NCBI RefSeq assembly: GCF_024054175.1
Contig: NZ_JAMXLA010000001.1
Span: forward strand, 865,341-929,340
DNA length: 64,000 nucleotides
Direction of reading: 5' to 3'
Source of the DNA: Flavobacterium sp. NRK1
Lineage (GTDB): Bacteria > Bacteroidota > Bacteroidia > Flavobacteriales > Flavobacteriaceae
Shown here: positions 1 to 11,200 of the stretch, one piece after another
How positions within the stretch are numbered: position 1 is the stretch's first letter
How the letters are laid out: every line of letters starts with the position of its first letter
Made by a program: the position numbers and the translations under genes
The notes under the pieces: generated by a model
Told to the model about the DNA's origin: nothing
Databases searched by the model: none
Seen by the model: only the letters and a program-made list of their open reading frames with translations

Positions 1-168
1 ATACTTTCTAAAAAATTCCAGGTTACTTATAATGAGAATGTATCGTTATATACTATACGCCATTTTACCGAAAATTCTGCCGATGCTGTCGCAAAAGGCA
101 AAGAAGTATTGGTAAAACAAATAAGCCGCGAAACACTACAGCTTGTTACTAAGGAAAGCGCGAAGTAG
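1..168 (+). CDS. C-terminal end of probable aspartate kinase (partial)
   Basis: An open frame enters from the left edge and stops with TAG at 166-168, giving about 55 residues. The segment VSLYTIRHFT, followed by a region ending SRETLQLVTKESAK, resembles the C-terminal ACT region of monofunctional aspartate kinases of Bacteroidota, the first enzyme of Lys/Thr/Met/diaminopimelate synthesis. The catalytic domain lies outside the window, so the assignment rests on a short tail recognised from memory. A strong terminator follows about 30 bp downstream, so this is the last gene of its transcript. Confidence 0.5.
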   Translation: MLSKKFQVTYNENVSLYTIRHFTENSADAVAKGKEVLVKQISRETLQLVTKESAK

Positions 169-194
169 ATAGTTTGCAATATTAAGTGCTTCTT

Positions 195-231
195 AAAACA
201 TACCCTGCATATTTAGCAGGGTATGTTTTTT
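195..231 (+). terminator. Rho-independent terminator
   Basis: An 11-bp perfect stem (198-208 with 216-226, ACATACCCTGC/GCAGGGTATGT) with a 7-nt loop is extended by A-T pairs and followed by a T-run. It ends the transcript of the partial upstream gene. Confidence 0.85.
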
Positions 232-333
232 AAACGTATAATCGCTATTAAATATAGCCTGTCTTCATGGTGCGTAAAAAATAAGAAATCTTACCTAACA
301 CTTCCGCTTCTTAATTCTTCCCTTTAAATACAC

Positions 334-341
334 TACTTTTG
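334..341 (+). promoter_or_regulatory. Bacteroidota-type -7 element (TACTTTTG)
   Basis: TACTTTTG matches the Bacteroidetes sigma-ABfr consensus TAnnTTTG and lies 24 bp before the ATG at 366. No clear -33 TTG is seen at the usual spacing, so this is a moderate call. Confidence 0.5.
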
Positions 342-365
342 CATTTTTTGAGTTTATAGTGTACT

Positions 366-3300
366 ATGCTGAAAAACGGGCTTTTACTGGTGTTTTTATG
401 TTGTGTTTCCGCACTTTACGGTCAGGAAATCACTACGCCCTACAAAAACCGTAAAATTGTAGTTACTCAGGACACTATAAAAATAGACAGTGTAAGCATT
501 AATAAAGCCTTTTTTAAACTTAAAGACACCAAAGGCAATGATATAGATACCAGCTTTTACAAAGTAGATTTCCGTAATAGTACTTTGGTTTTCAGAAATG
601 GATTTACTTCGCAGGACACCCTTACTTTACGTTATCTGTCATACCCAGATTATCTTACCAAAAAATACAGTATTTATGACGAAAGCCGTGTTGTGAGCAA
701 TGATGCGTCAAGGCCCAACCTGTATAAAGTCACCCGAGACCAGCTTAGCACCTATAAGCCCTTTGACGGATTAACTACATCGGGCAGTATAACACGGGGA
801 ATTACAGTAGGCAACAACCAGAGCGCTGTAGTAAATTCTAACCTTGACCTTCAGATTACCGGAAAAATATCCGATAAAGTAAGCCTTCGCGCATCAATTC
901 AGGATACCAATATACCTTTACAGGAAGGCGGTTATTCGCAAAAGCTTGATGAGTTTGACCAAATCTTTATTGAAATGTTTACTGATAAATGGAACATTCG
1001 TGCAGGTGATCTCTTCCTTGAAAACCGCCAGTCGCGATTCCTTAATTTCAATAAAAAAGTACAGGGGCTTTCTACCAACTTTACATTTGGCGGGGAAGAC
1101 AATAAAACCTCTGTTTTTGCTGCTGCTGCATTAGTGCGCGGCCAGTATGCTAAAAGTACTTTTACAGGGCAGGAAGGCAACCAGGGCCCTTATAAACTAC
1201 GCGGCCCGAATGACGAATTGTATGTACTTGTAATATCGGGTTCTGAACGGGTATTTGTAAACGGTATATTACTGGAACGTGGAGAAAACAACGATTATAT
1301 TATAGATTATAATGCCGGTGAGGTTATCTTCACCTCATTGTTCCCTATAACATCTGAAATGCGTATTAATATAGAATACCAATACTCGGAACGCAGTTAT
1401 ACACGTTTTGTAACTTATGGCGGCGTAACCCATGAAGCTGAAACCTGGAGCATTGGCGGATTTGTGTATTCTGAAAATGATGTAAAAAACCAGCCGTTGC
1501 AACAAAATCTATCGGAAGAGCAGGCTGCAATATTAAAAAATGCCGGAGATGATGTAACCAAAATGACAGCGCCTTCAGCTTTTATAGATTCCTATTCTGA
1601 AAATAAAACACTGTATAAAAAAACAATAATAGACGGTGTAGAGGTATTTGAATATTCTAATAATCCTGATGATGAACTGTATAATGTTCGTTTTAGCCTT
1701 GTGGGCAATAATCTGGGTAATTACATTTTAGCAAATGCTGCTGCCGTAGGCCGAATTTATCAGTATGTAGCTCCAGTAAATGGTATTCCTCAGGGTAACT
1801 ATGAACCTGTAGTACGCCTTACCCCACCTACCAAAATACAAATTGCTACGGTATTGGGTAAATATAACCCAAGCGAAAAAACAGTTATAGACTTTGAGGC
1901 AGGAATAAGCAATAATGACCTCAACCTTTTTTCGCCTATAGATGACAACGATAATCAGGGAGTTGCCGGTAAAATTAATGCTAAACAACGTTTATATACC
2001 GGAAAGTGGGAACTGGATGGCTTTGCTAATTACCAGTTTATACAAAAAGATTTCCGTACTATAGAACGCCTGTTTAATATTGAGTTTAACCGCGACTGGA
2101 ATCTTGCAAATATTGTTACTACAAATGGCGATCAAAGCTATCTGGTTACAGGTATAGCTTTTCGTATTCCTAACAAAGGACAGGTAAACTACCAGCTTGA
2201 AAAATTAGACTTTGCCAATGCCTTTAATGGAATGCGCCATGTAGTAGATGGCGGTTTTAATTTTAAAAACCTGATTATACAAAATCGCGGCAGCTGGATG
2301 CATAGCGACAGCGACTACTCTACTTCCTCTTTTATACGTAATGAGGCACTGGCTAAATACCATTTTAGTAAAAACTGGATTGGCGGTACTGTACGGCTGG
2401 AAGATAATCAGGAAAAAATAAAGCCATCTAAGCAACTCAGCACATTAAGCCAGCGCTTTAATGAGTTTGGTGCTTTTATAGGCCGTGGAGACAGCACAAA
2501 AGTATATGTAGAGTTGGGTTACCTGCAACGTGCCAATGACAGCCTTGTAAACGGGCTGCTTAAAAAAGTAAACACATCACGATCTTATTACCTGAAATCG
2601 AGATTACTGCAAACCGAAAAAAGCGACCTTACCGTTTTTGTAAACTACCGTAACCTTAAATTTGAAGATCCTGCTATAAAAAGTGAACCGTCTTTAAACT
2701 CGAGAGTATTGTATAACGACAGGTACTGGGATCAGTTGGTACAGGTAAATACAGCGTATGAAACTACATCGGGTACAATAGCCCAGCAGGAATTTACCTA
2801 TCTTGAAGTAGATCCCGGTCAGGGCGTTTATACCTGGAACGATTATAACGGTAATGGCATACAGGAATTGCAGGAATTTGAAGTTGCACCTTTTCCTGAC
2901 AAAGCTACATTTGTACGTGTGTTTTTGCCCAATCAGGTATTTGTGCGTACCCATCAGAATAAGTTCTCACAATCGGTTACATTGAACCCGAACCAATGGC
3001 AAAACAAAACAGGTTTTAAAAAATTCTTATCTTATTTTTATGATCAGGCTTCTTTTTTAATTGATAGAAAAATAGAACGCGATACTGATAATTTCGATCT
3101 TAATCCGTTTTCATCAAGTGAGAAAAGTTTACTGGGGCTTAGCTCAGGCATACGTAACAGTCTTTTTTACAACCGCGGAAAGCAGGATCATTCTGTAACC
3201 TATACCTATCTAAAAAACAGGGCAAAAACCCTGCTTACCATCGGCTCTCAGGAAAACAGCAGCCAGAGCCATCAAATGCAGTATGCACATCTTGTTCAAA

Positions 3301-3782
3301 AAACATGGCTTTTCGGCTTTTTAGGTCAGACAAACAAATCAACCTCGGCTTCTGAAAATTATGGCACTAAAAACTACAGAATAGAAGGTTATGCCCTTGA
3401 GCCTAAAATATCATACATCTTTTCGCGTAATGCAAGTTGGGATATTTTTTATGAATACAATAACAAAGAGAACCGCCTTGGTGAAATGGAAACACTAAAC
3501 CAACAACGCGTTGGTACATCATTTAGCTATGCTTCAGAAAAGCAGTTTACTGCAAATGGCGAATTTTCGTTATATAAAAATGATTTTAACGGTAACCAGC
3601 TCTCACCTGCTGCTTACCAGATGCTTGAAGGGTTGCAACCCGGGCAAAATCTTACCTGGAGATTATTGCTGCAAAAAAACCTTACCCAGTTTCTTGATGT
3701 TAACGTAAGCTATCAGGGACGTAAAAGTGAATCTACTAAAGCAATACATACAGGAAGTGTACAATTAAGGGCTTATTTTTAA
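366..3782 (+). CDS. large outer-membrane beta-barrel protein, function unknown
   Basis: The 1138-aa product begins with a signal peptide (hydrophobic residues 5-18, cleavage near ALYGQ) and ends in an aromatic residue (VQLRAYF), as is typical for outer-membrane barrels recognised by BAM. The body has alternating hydrophobic/polar strands with many Tyr and Asn and no obvious plug, TonB box or sorting domain. It resembles large conserved flavobacterial outer-membrane proteins that have no assigned function. It has its own promoter and is monocistronic. Its stop codon overlaps by 4 bp the stop of the convergent ligase gene, with no terminator between them, so the two transcripts must overlap at their 3' ends. 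Confidence 0.75.
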   Translation: MLKNGLLLVFLCCVSALYGQEITTPYKNRKIVVTQDTIKIDSVSINKAFFKLKDTKGNDIDTSFYKVDFRNSTLVFRNGFTSQDTLTLRYLSYPDYLTKKYSIYDESRVVSNDASRPNLYKVTRDQLSTYKPFDGLTTSGSITRGITVGNNQSAVVNSNLDLQITGKISDKVSLRASIQDTNIPLQEGGYSQKLDEFDQIFIEMFTDKWNIRAGDLFLENRQSRFLNFNKKVQGLSTNFTFGGEDNKTSVFAAAALVRGQYAKSTFTGQEGNQGPYKLRGPNDELYVLVISGSERVFVNGILLERGENNDYIIDYNAGEVIFTSLFPITSEMRINIEYQYSERSYTRFVTYGGVTHEAETWSIGGFVYSENDVKNQPLQQNLSEEQAAILKNAGDDVTKMTAPSAFIDSYSENKTLYKKTIIDGVEVFEYSNNPDDELYNVRFSLVGNNLGNYILANAAAVGRIYQYVAPVNGIPQGNYEPVVRLTPPTKIQIATVLGKYNPSEKTVIDFEAGISNNDLNLFSPIDDNDNQGVAGKINAKQRLYTGKWELDGFANYQFIQKDFRTIERLFNIEFNRDWNLANIVTTNGDQSYLVTGIAFRIPNKGQVNYQLEKLDFANAFNGMRHVVDGGFNFKNLIIQNRGSWMHSDSDYSTSSFIRNEALAKYHFSKNWIGGTVRLEDNQEKIKPSKQLSTLSQRFNEFGAFIGRGDSTKVYVELGYLQRANDSLVNGLLKKVNTSRSYYLKSRLLQTEKSDLTVFVNYRNLKFEDPAIKSEPSLNSRVLYNDRYWDQLVQVNTAYETTSGTIAQQEFTYLEVDPGQGVYTWNDYNGNGIQELQEFEVAPFPDKATFVRVFLPNQVFVRTHQNKFSQSVTLNPNQWQNKTGFKKFLSYFYDQASFLIDRKIERDTDNFDLNPFSSSEKSLLGLSSGIRNSLFYNRGKQDHSVTYTYLKNRAKTLLTIGSQENSSQSHQMQYAHLVQKTWLFGFLGQTNKSTSASENYGTKNYRIEGYALEPKISYIFSRNASWDIFYEYNNKENRLGEMETLNQQRVGTSFSYASEKQFTANGEFSLYKNDFNGNQLSPAAYQMLEGLQPGQNLTWRLLLQKNLTQFLDVNVSYQGRKSESTKAIHTGSVQLRAYF

Positions 3783-5074
3783 TTTACCCGCCTATCAATA
3801 AAATTTACAGGCTTACGGCTCATAGGGTTAAACATAATACTATTAAGCTCTTCTAAGGTTGCAAAAATAATTTTAGGCGTTACCCTTAGCTTTGCCCTGA
3901 AATGATCTTTTATCTGTACCAATAATTCTTCTGTAGGGTTTATTGCCGCAGCTTTAATGAGTATTTCATCTGTACCCAGGCCGTTAGTACTTATCTCTAT
4001 AATATGGTTTTGTATTTCGGGGAAAGACCTCAACAAATCAATCATTGCAGGCGGATATAAAGTAGTACCTTTATATTTTATCATTTGTTGTTTTCTTCCC
4101 ACTACCGGGCCTATCCGCATACTGTTCCTTCCGCATTGGCAGGGTTCAGTATGCAGCTGTACAATATCGCCTGTTCTAAAACGTATTAACGGCATACCCT
4201 CAATACCCAATGTAGTTACAGTAAGCTCACCAGCTTCTCCGTTCTTTACAGGATTATCATTTTCATCAAGTACTTCAGCAATTATAAGTTCGGGATGATG
4301 ATGCCCACCACATGAATATTCGCACTCGGCAAAGGCAGTACTCATTTCAGTAGATGCGTAGGTAGAAAACAATTTAATATTCCATTTTTCCTTAATCTTC
4401 TGTGATAATGTATTATCTGAAAAATCCTGATTACGGAGTGGCTCACCAATACATATAGCGCCTTTAATACTGCTTGCATTATAATCTATGCCATTAGCCT
4501 CGGCATATTCTACAAGTTTTAAAAGAAATGACGGTACTGTAATTAAATAAGACGGATTATATTTTAAAATAGAATCCCATTGCAGTTCCGGCACTCCGGC
4601 CCCTACCCTAATAACACCCGCTTTAATTTTGCGTAAGCCTAAAAAGTAAGCAAGCCCCGCCATAAAACGCCTGTCTATTGTTGTCATTAACTGCACAACA
4701 TCGCCTTCTTTAATTCCGGAGCATATAAAAGATATAGCCTCATTATAGGCCAGTCGTTCAAGGTCTTTATCGGTAAGTCCAAAAGTTACCGGACGCCCTG
4801 ATGTGCCCGATGTAGTGGTATAATCTATTATGTGCGATTTAGGTACGCATAAAAAATCATCATTATATTCCTGCAACTGCTCTTTTGTGGTAACTGGCAA
4901 TTGCTGTAAATCTTCCAGCTTAACTATATTTTCTATAGCAATGGCATTATTACGAAAAAGCGAACTGTAATAGGGTGAATTTTCGGCAGCATAATATAAG
5001 GCCTCTTTAAGTCGCTGCTCCTGATATGCTTTTATTTCTGCTAATGATGCCTTTTCTATAGAAGGAATATCCAT
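3779..5074 (-). CDS. phenylacetate-CoA ligase-like adenylate-forming enzyme (flexirubin cluster)
   Basis: This 431-aa protein belongs to the ANL superfamily, PaaK branch: it carries the P-loop-like motif TTTSGTSGRP (residues 86-95), FSTYASTEMS, and an RTGD motif near residue 300, as in AMP-forming acid:CoA/ACP ligases. The family activates a carboxylic acid with ATP and transfers it to a thiol. In flexirubin/aryl polyene clusters such enzymes are thought to load the aryl (coumarate-type) starter. It is the last gene of the 34-gene minus-strand block, 1 bp after the C45 hydrolase. The natural substrate cannot be read from the sequence. Confidence 0.8.
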   Translation of the reverse strand: MDIPSIEKASLAEIKAYQEQRLKEALYYAAENSPYYSSLFRNNAIAIENIVKLEDLQQLPVTTKEQLQEYNDDFLCVPKSHIIDYTTTSGTSGRPVTFGLTDKDLERLAYNEAISFICSGIKEGDVVQLMTTIDRRFMAGLAYFLGLRKIKAGVIRVGAGVPELQWDSILKYNPSYLITVPSFLLKLVEYAEANGIDYNASSIKGAICIGEPLRNQDFSDNTLSQKIKEKWNIKLFSTYASTEMSTAFAECEYSCGGHHHPELIIAEVLDENDNPVKNGEAGELTVTTLGIEGMPLIRFRTGDIVQLHTEPCQCGRNSMRIGPVVGRKQQMIKYKGTTLYPPAMIDLLRSFPEIQNHIIEISTNGLGTDEILIKAAAINPTEELLVQIKDHFRAKLRVTPKIIFATLEELNSIMFNPMSRKPVNFIDRRVN

Positions 5075-5075
5075 G

Positions 5076-6743
5076 CTATTTTAGTTTCTTATTTATCCTT
5101 TTAAGATATTCTTCTGTTTTCTCTCTGTCAGGAAGTGTTGTAACTTCTTTAGTAAGTGCTCTTTTAAATTCAGCACTTGCGGCAGTATAATATCCTTTAT
5201 TGTAAAGATATACTCCTGCTTTGTAATACACCAGCCAAAAATCAGGATTTAACAACTGATAATCCTTTATGAATTCAGTGTCTAAATGATGTTTGTTATT
5301 TATAGCTTTATCAACAACTCTATCCTGAATTCTAAATTGCTCATACTTTTTAAAAGCTTCAGAATCTATAAAATCATCTTTAGGAATGGTTAGCGAATCT
5401 ATAACCATAGACTGCAAAGTATCTGAATGTTCTTTGCCAAAAACAGCATTCAGATCATAAGCTACATACTCACCCAGCTGATAAGGATTAGCAGATACCC
5501 AAACCAGTTTTTGTTCCGGTTTAAATACTACAGAGTGGTGCGCCAGCAGCTGGTTAATAGCTTTTTCATTACCATAACCCAGCAAAGCATCTTTTAATCC
5601 ATCCTTATTACGCATAATAGCTGCTGCTTTTACCGGATTTACTTTATCCTGTTCAGCCAGTAGTTCGGTCATTCTTTCGAAGCGATATTCAGAATGACTG
5701 TTTTGTATTGTACTATTATTGTTTTCGTCATCTTTATAAGCCTCACTCTGAAAATGATTGGAGCATATTAACTGCGAAGTATTATCTACATCATATACTC
5801 CAAACTTTTTAGGCGAAACTTCTATAAGCACCGCTTTATGATCATGAGCGCTCCCTACCATAATACTTTCCGATACAAAAACCTCTCGTTTCTTAGCAAT
5901 GGCAACAGCTTCATCAATATTTTTAGCATACTGCAAGATCTCACGGGAAAGTATAGATATTGGTGTTTTAGCGATTATTGGCATATCTGATTTACCAGCA
6001 TTAATAGTAACCGTAAGTCCTTCACTATTCATTCCTGAAAGGTTCCCTATCATACCTGCCCAGCCCACCGACATATAGGCGTAACCTTTATCTGGCTTAA
6101 CAAACGATATTATCTTATTTTTTGCAAATTCATCTCCGGCGTAAAAATCGAGATTACGCGCTATAAGCAGGGAACCATCTTCGGTTTTATCATCCCATGC
6201 TGCAAAAGATGTGCAGCCCACTAAAGCCAGATCACTAAGAGCATGCCCAATATCGTGGGCCGCATGCAAATATAAAACGCGCAAATAAGGTGGCGCTACA
6301 TTATCATACTCATGAGATACATATTGCGACAGCCCATAAATTTCTGTTTTATATTCCTGTGGTACATGCAGATATAATTTTCTGTTATACCATTTTAAAA
6401 ACTGCCTTAGCAGGCTTTGCTTAAATTTAGAAGGTACTATTTCTTTTACCTTATCCAGAAAAACGTGCTCCTGAAATTTCATCAGATCTTCAGATATTGC
6501 GCCTTCGGTCAAACCTCTTTCCAAAGCATCACCCTCAACATACATTTCCCAAAGGCCGTAACGGTTCTTTAGCAGAAAGTTTTTACCACTTATAATTAAA
6601 GTATCATTCTGCTTTTGGATAACAGGAAGCGTAGAATTATAACCCTCAGTTACAGGTTTATCATGAAGTGACTTATATGTACCACATGATGCCAGCAGTA
6701 ATGCTGAACAAAATAATAAAAATACATATATACTCCTTTTCAT
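5076..6743 (-). CDS. C45/choloylglycine-hydrolase-like Ntn acyltransferase lipoprotein
   Basis: The 555-aa product starts with a lipoprotein signal (LLLASC, lipid-modified Cys20). A central domain has the Ntn-hydrolase pattern VGCTSFAAWD with probable nucleophile Cys177, followed by RNLDFY, as in C45 acyltransferases and choloylglycine hydrolases. Unlike self-cleaving family members that expose an N-terminal Cys, here about 155 residues follow the lipid anchor before Cys177, so processing or an anchored propeptide is implied. The C-terminal 100 residues look helical and TPR-like. In a pigment cluster it may form or cleave an amide or ester bond of the product at the envelope; this is inference. 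Confidence 0.75.
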   Translation of the reverse strand: MKRSIYVFLLFCSALLLASCGTYKSLHDKPVTEGYNSTLPVIQKQNDTLIISGKNFLLKNRYGLWEMYVEGDALERGLTEGAISEDLMKFQEHVFLDKVKEIVPSKFKQSLLRQFLKWYNRKLYLHVPQEYKTEIYGLSQYVSHEYDNVAPPYLRVLYLHAAHDIGHALSDLALVGCTSFAAWDDKTEDGSLLIARNLDFYAGDEFAKNKIISFVKPDKGYAYMSVGWAGMIGNLSGMNSEGLTVTINAGKSDMPIIAKTPISILSREILQYAKNIDEAVAIAKKREVFVSESIMVGSAHDHKAVLIEVSPKKFGVYDVDNTSQLICSNHFQSEAYKDDENNNSTIQNSHSEYRFERMTELLAEQDKVNPVKAAAIMRNKDGLKDALLGYGNEKAINQLLAHHSVVFKPEQKLVWVSANPYQLGEYVAYDLNAVFGKEHSDTLQSMVIDSLTIPKDDFIDSEAFKKYEQFRIQDRVVDKAINNKHHLDTEFIKDYQLLNPDFWLVYYKAGVYLYNKGYYTAASAEFKRALTKEVTTLPDREKTEEYLKRINKKLK

Positions 6744-6751
6744 AACCCGTA

Positions 6752-8275
6752 CTACAAGTTAACCTCGCTGTTTATTTTATTTATAAGATAATCTTTACCT
6801 ACAATTTCACCGCATGTTACTACGGCTCCTATGGTTACGCCCAATACACCGTGCATATTAATGCTTTGCCCGGTAAAATACAAATTATCAATTTTGGTTT
6901 TGGCCGAAATAAAGGTCTTCATAGGGTTGTTTGAATCTTTTACATATCCGTACAAATTGCCATTATGCCCCCCTATATAATCTCTGTATGATAATGGTGT
7001 TGACGCGTGTACCGATTTGATACAATCCCTTATTCCCGGGAATTTTTTCTCTACTTCTTTTAAGAACTGCTCTGTTTTCTGATCTTTAAAACGTTTATAG
7101 GCCTCGCCTCTGTCTGTTTCCTCGGCAGCTGTGTTATATGTATGCTGCCATTGTGCAACCTCATTAAAATCCATTGTGGTAATAAGCGTCATGCTTTCAG
7201 CATATTCATCCTGTTTTGCCGACACATTCATTGACGCCATATAGCCTTCCGGCCACGACTCCTGTGTAGCATGCATGCTTTGCCATACCAGAGAACTATC
7301 TTTAAAATGATAGTAATTATGATTGAGGTATTTAAAGGTATTTGGTTTAAATACTATATAAAGGCTGAAAGCAGAAACTACACACTCTAACCCCTGTACC
7401 CTGTTGTAAAATGATTTTCTGAATTTATCTTTGCCTATAAGATTAAGCGTAGTTTTAGGCTCTATATTAGATATAAATATATCGCCAAAAACTTCTGTAC
7501 CGCCTTTAGTTTTTGCCGAAACGAGCTTATTATCTTCAAAGCCAAAACCTGTAACTTCTTTGTATTTATAAGTTTCTCCTCCGTATTTTTTAAGCTGTTT
7601 TATAAGCAGCTTGGTAATCTGGCTGCCACCGTTAATACACCGCCAGGCACTTTGCATATAAGAATTTACAGAAAGGGCATGAACATATAAAGGCGATTTA
7701 TCTGCTATACCTGCATATAGAAAATTAGAACCCGCCAAAACTGCCCTTAGTTTCTCATTTTGGGTAATGCTGTCTATATACTCTTTTGCATTTTGAGCCA
7801 GTACTTCAGGGTCATATTTTACATCACTGTTGTTAAGATTGTACAGTGGAAACGTGTCGCAGGTAGCTATCAGCTTTTGGCAATAAGCCTTAAGGCTTTC
7901 TTCTTCATCAGGAAAATATTTTAATAGCTGTTTTACAAAGTTATCATATCCCTGTGCATGTGGGTATTCCTGTTCATCATTATCAAACGAAATAATATCA
8001 TAAGCATCCTCATCCATTCTTTTTAGCCTGAGGCCGTCCATTATACCTATATATTTAAAATAGCTATAAAGGTTTTGTTCCTTATCAAGTCCGCCAATAT
8101 AATGTACCCCTGTATCAAAAATGGTTTTATCTCTTACAAAGGTCTGCAGGTTACCGCCAAACTGATTGTTTTTTTCCAGCACACAAACGCTGTATCCTTC
8201 TTTTGCTAAAATAATAGAAGATACCAATCCGCCTAAACCGCTTCCCACTATAACAACATCATACTTTTTTTTCAT
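6752..8275 (-). CDS. CrtI/phytoene-desaturase-like FAD oxidoreductase
   Basis: The 507-aa protein opens with a dinucleotide-binding motif VIVGSGLGGLVSS followed by the ELEKNNQFGGN-type stretch (here LEKNNQFGGNLQTF) typical of phytoene desaturase/RetSat-like flavoenzymes. A C-terminal FAD-binding region (LYFTGQSINMHGVLG) is also present. It is the second such enzyme in the cluster (compare 29081-30742) and likely acts on the polyene chain or a resorcinol precursor by desaturation or isomerisation. It lies 4 bp after the MMPL fusion gene. Confidence 0.8.
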   Translation of the reverse strand: MKKKYDVVIVGSGLGGLVSSIILAKEGYSVCVLEKNNQFGGNLQTFVRDKTIFDTGVHYIGGLDKEQNLYSYFKYIGIMDGLRLKRMDEDAYDIISFDNDEQEYPHAQGYDNFVKQLLKYFPDEEESLKAYCQKLIATCDTFPLYNLNNSDVKYDPEVLAQNAKEYIDSITQNEKLRAVLAGSNFLYAGIADKSPLYVHALSVNSYMQSAWRCINGGSQITKLLIKQLKKYGGETYKYKEVTGFGFEDNKLVSAKTKGGTEVFGDIFISNIEPKTTLNLIGKDKFRKSFYNRVQGLECVVSAFSLYIVFKPNTFKYLNHNYYHFKDSSLVWQSMHATQESWPEGYMASMNVSAKQDEYAESMTLITTMDFNEVAQWQHTYNTAAEETDRGEAYKRFKDQKTEQFLKEVEKKFPGIRDCIKSVHASTPLSYRDYIGGHNGNLYGYVKDSNNPMKTFISAKTKIDNLYFTGQSINMHGVLGVTIGAVVTCGEIVGKDYLINKINSEVNL

Positions 8276-8279
8276 CTGC

Positions 8280-11200
8280 TTATCGCTTCCTGGCTATTAC
8301 AAAACTATCTTCTTCATATTCAATATCAAAACCATCGGGCACTATAACTTCAAATGGTTTTATAAAAATAATACGTTCAGCCTTTAATGCTATATTCGTG
8401 TTTATTATTACTGCTTCTGCAATAATAACCGAATAATTTGTCTTTTCAGCATCCTCAACTGAAGAAAGATAATAAATATCCCGTTTTGTATTTATGTAGT
8501 TCGTCTTGGCAATTTCCCTTTTTTCCTGATTTTCTATATAGCAGTATATTTTTCTCTGAGGCTCCTGCAGGGCTAAAAGCACACTCGTTTCACCATAATT
8601 ATCTGCTATATGCAATATGGTTTCTTTTGACCCTACAAAGCTGTTAAGCCTGTGATATATTGCAATACTGTTTTTTACATTACTCTTTACGGTGTCAACA
8701 ACATCCGATTCTTTGTAAGCAAAGCTATGCAGTATTTTTCTTTTAAAATAATCAGGCGCTTCCCTTTCAGTTCGCATAAGCCTGAACTGTTCCTTAAAGT
8801 AAGCACCTATACCTTTAGCTTTTTCGGAAAAAGTTACACCAAAACGGCTGTTATCAGGAGCTATACGGTCTAATATCTTTAGCGTAAGGCTTCCGTCATA
8901 GATTATGAAATCGCCTTTAGGAAGCACCTCCGAATTACCATGTATAAGTATGGGTACTATATCAAGATTAAATTCCTGAGCCAGGTAAAATGCTCCTTTA
9001 TGAAAACGCTGTATTTGATTGCTTTTAGATCGTGTTCCTTCCGGAAATACAACTAATGAATATCCTTCTTCCACTTTTTTACGCAAATGTTCTACGCCTC
9101 CCTCTATACCCTGCGATACCGGATAAAAACCTGCAAGTTTAACCCCTATTCCAAAAACGGGGGAATTGTAAACCCAGTCGCTTACCAGATAAATTATTTT
9201 AGGGCTTAACATACCTATTGCAAGAATATCAAGAAAAGAGGTGTGGTTAGCTATAATAATGGCTGGCTTATCAAAAGTTTCATTATTAGGATTAAGTATC
9301 GTTTTCTTTACAAAAGGATTCAGATACAGCACAGACTTCATGAATTTAGACATGACATACCTAAATGCCTGTATTTTCCATTTCTTTTTAAGTGGTAATA
9401 TATTTACAAACAGCAGACTTATAATGGATAACATAAACGATCCCAATCCATAATACGCAAATAAAAATAAAGATTGCAAAAGTGTTCTTAATTCAAAAGG
9501 TGCATTCCCTTTTTTTACCCTTTGGGTAAAGGCAAGCCTGAAAAGTATAGGGTAAAATACAAATGTTATAATAAGGGCTCCAAAAACTCCTATTAACGAT
9601 ACGGAAGAAATAGATTTTAAAGCCGGATGACCTGCAAATATAAGTGCACCTATACCTAACACTGTTGTTAATACAGCCAGTAAAATAGAAGTTCTGTAGG
9701 TTGCCATTTCGCTTTTACCCGTAGTAAATTCTTTTTGCAAAGCACTGGTCATAAAAATACTGAAATCTACTCCATGCCCCAACACAAGCGTACATACAAT
9801 TGTACTGAAAATATTAAGGCGCACATCAAACACTGCCATAATTCCTGTGGTTACAATACCCGTAATAATAATTGGAATACTGCTTATTATTACCAGCTCA
9901 ATGCGCCTGAAAAACAAAAACAATATAAGTACTATAGCAATAAATGAATAATTTATGAGTGATGTAAAATCGTTTTTAAGGCCTCCCAAAAAAGCTTCAT
10001 TCATCTGCTGCCTGTCAATCACCATCACTTTTTGCTTTGCTGAAAGCGCCGAAACAACTTTATCTCTTTGCGCATCAGATACTTTTACGACCGAAGAAAC
10101 AGTATAAAATCCATTTTTCTCGGTTATAAATTCATTTAAAAAAAGTGCTTTTACCTTTAGATAATCTTTAAGGCTAATAGTAGTGAAATTATTACTAAGC
10201 AGTGCATAAAAAGGATCATAAGCATTCGGTTTAAAGCCCAGCTTATTACCTTCGGCGATTAGACCTGCCTTAACCTGATCTTTTCTTTGCGGTGTCCAGA
10301 AACTATTCCACTTATCAATCTTTTTTTGCTGTTCTCTTTCAGACAGTACTATACCGCCAATAGAACTGTAGGTTAAAAGCTTGTGCTCTTTTTTATCGTT
10401 ATTAAGCTGATCATAGAGATTATTATTGTTTTGCAGTACGGCGTCGGAATCATTACCATATGCCGTAACATATAATGATTTAGACATAAGGTTTGTAGTG
10501 CCCTCCAAATGTTTTTCTGCCAGTTTAATATCGTCAGGAACATAATTAAGCTGAGAAATGTCTTTATCATAAACTACCTTATTAAAAGTAAAGAAACTTA
10601 TGATTATAATTAAAACACTAACCGCTACAAGCAGTTTATTCTGATGAAATGAAAATCCTGCAAGCTTATCTAAAATTGTATTATGATGTTGTAATTCAGA
10701 ACTTTTAGGCCTATATAAATGAGGAATAATAAGTAATGTAAATAGCGATGTAACCATAACACTAACCGCAGCAAAAATACCTAAGTCCTGTAATGCACCG
10801 GAGTTTACAAACAGCAGGCATAAAAATGCTACCGCAGTTGTGCTGCTGCTCATAATAAGCGGCTTGGTTATATCTTTATAAAGTATCCTTATATCGCTAT
10901 TATGCTTATAGTGCGTAAGTATGTGCAATGCATAATCTATAGTAACCCCAAGTAATATTGATCCTATACTTAATGATATTGCCGATATTGTTCCTCTTAA
11001 AAAATACAGTAGCGCAACAGCAAACAATACCCCAAAAATGGTAGGGATTAAAATAATAAAGGGTATAAAAAACTTCCGGTAATACACCATCAATATCAGC
11101 ATTAGCAATGTAACAGCTATCATTGTGGTAGTTTGTATGTCTTTTTTTATCTGTTTTGCATTGGCAACAGCAATATTTGTTGCGCCAAAATATTCTATTG

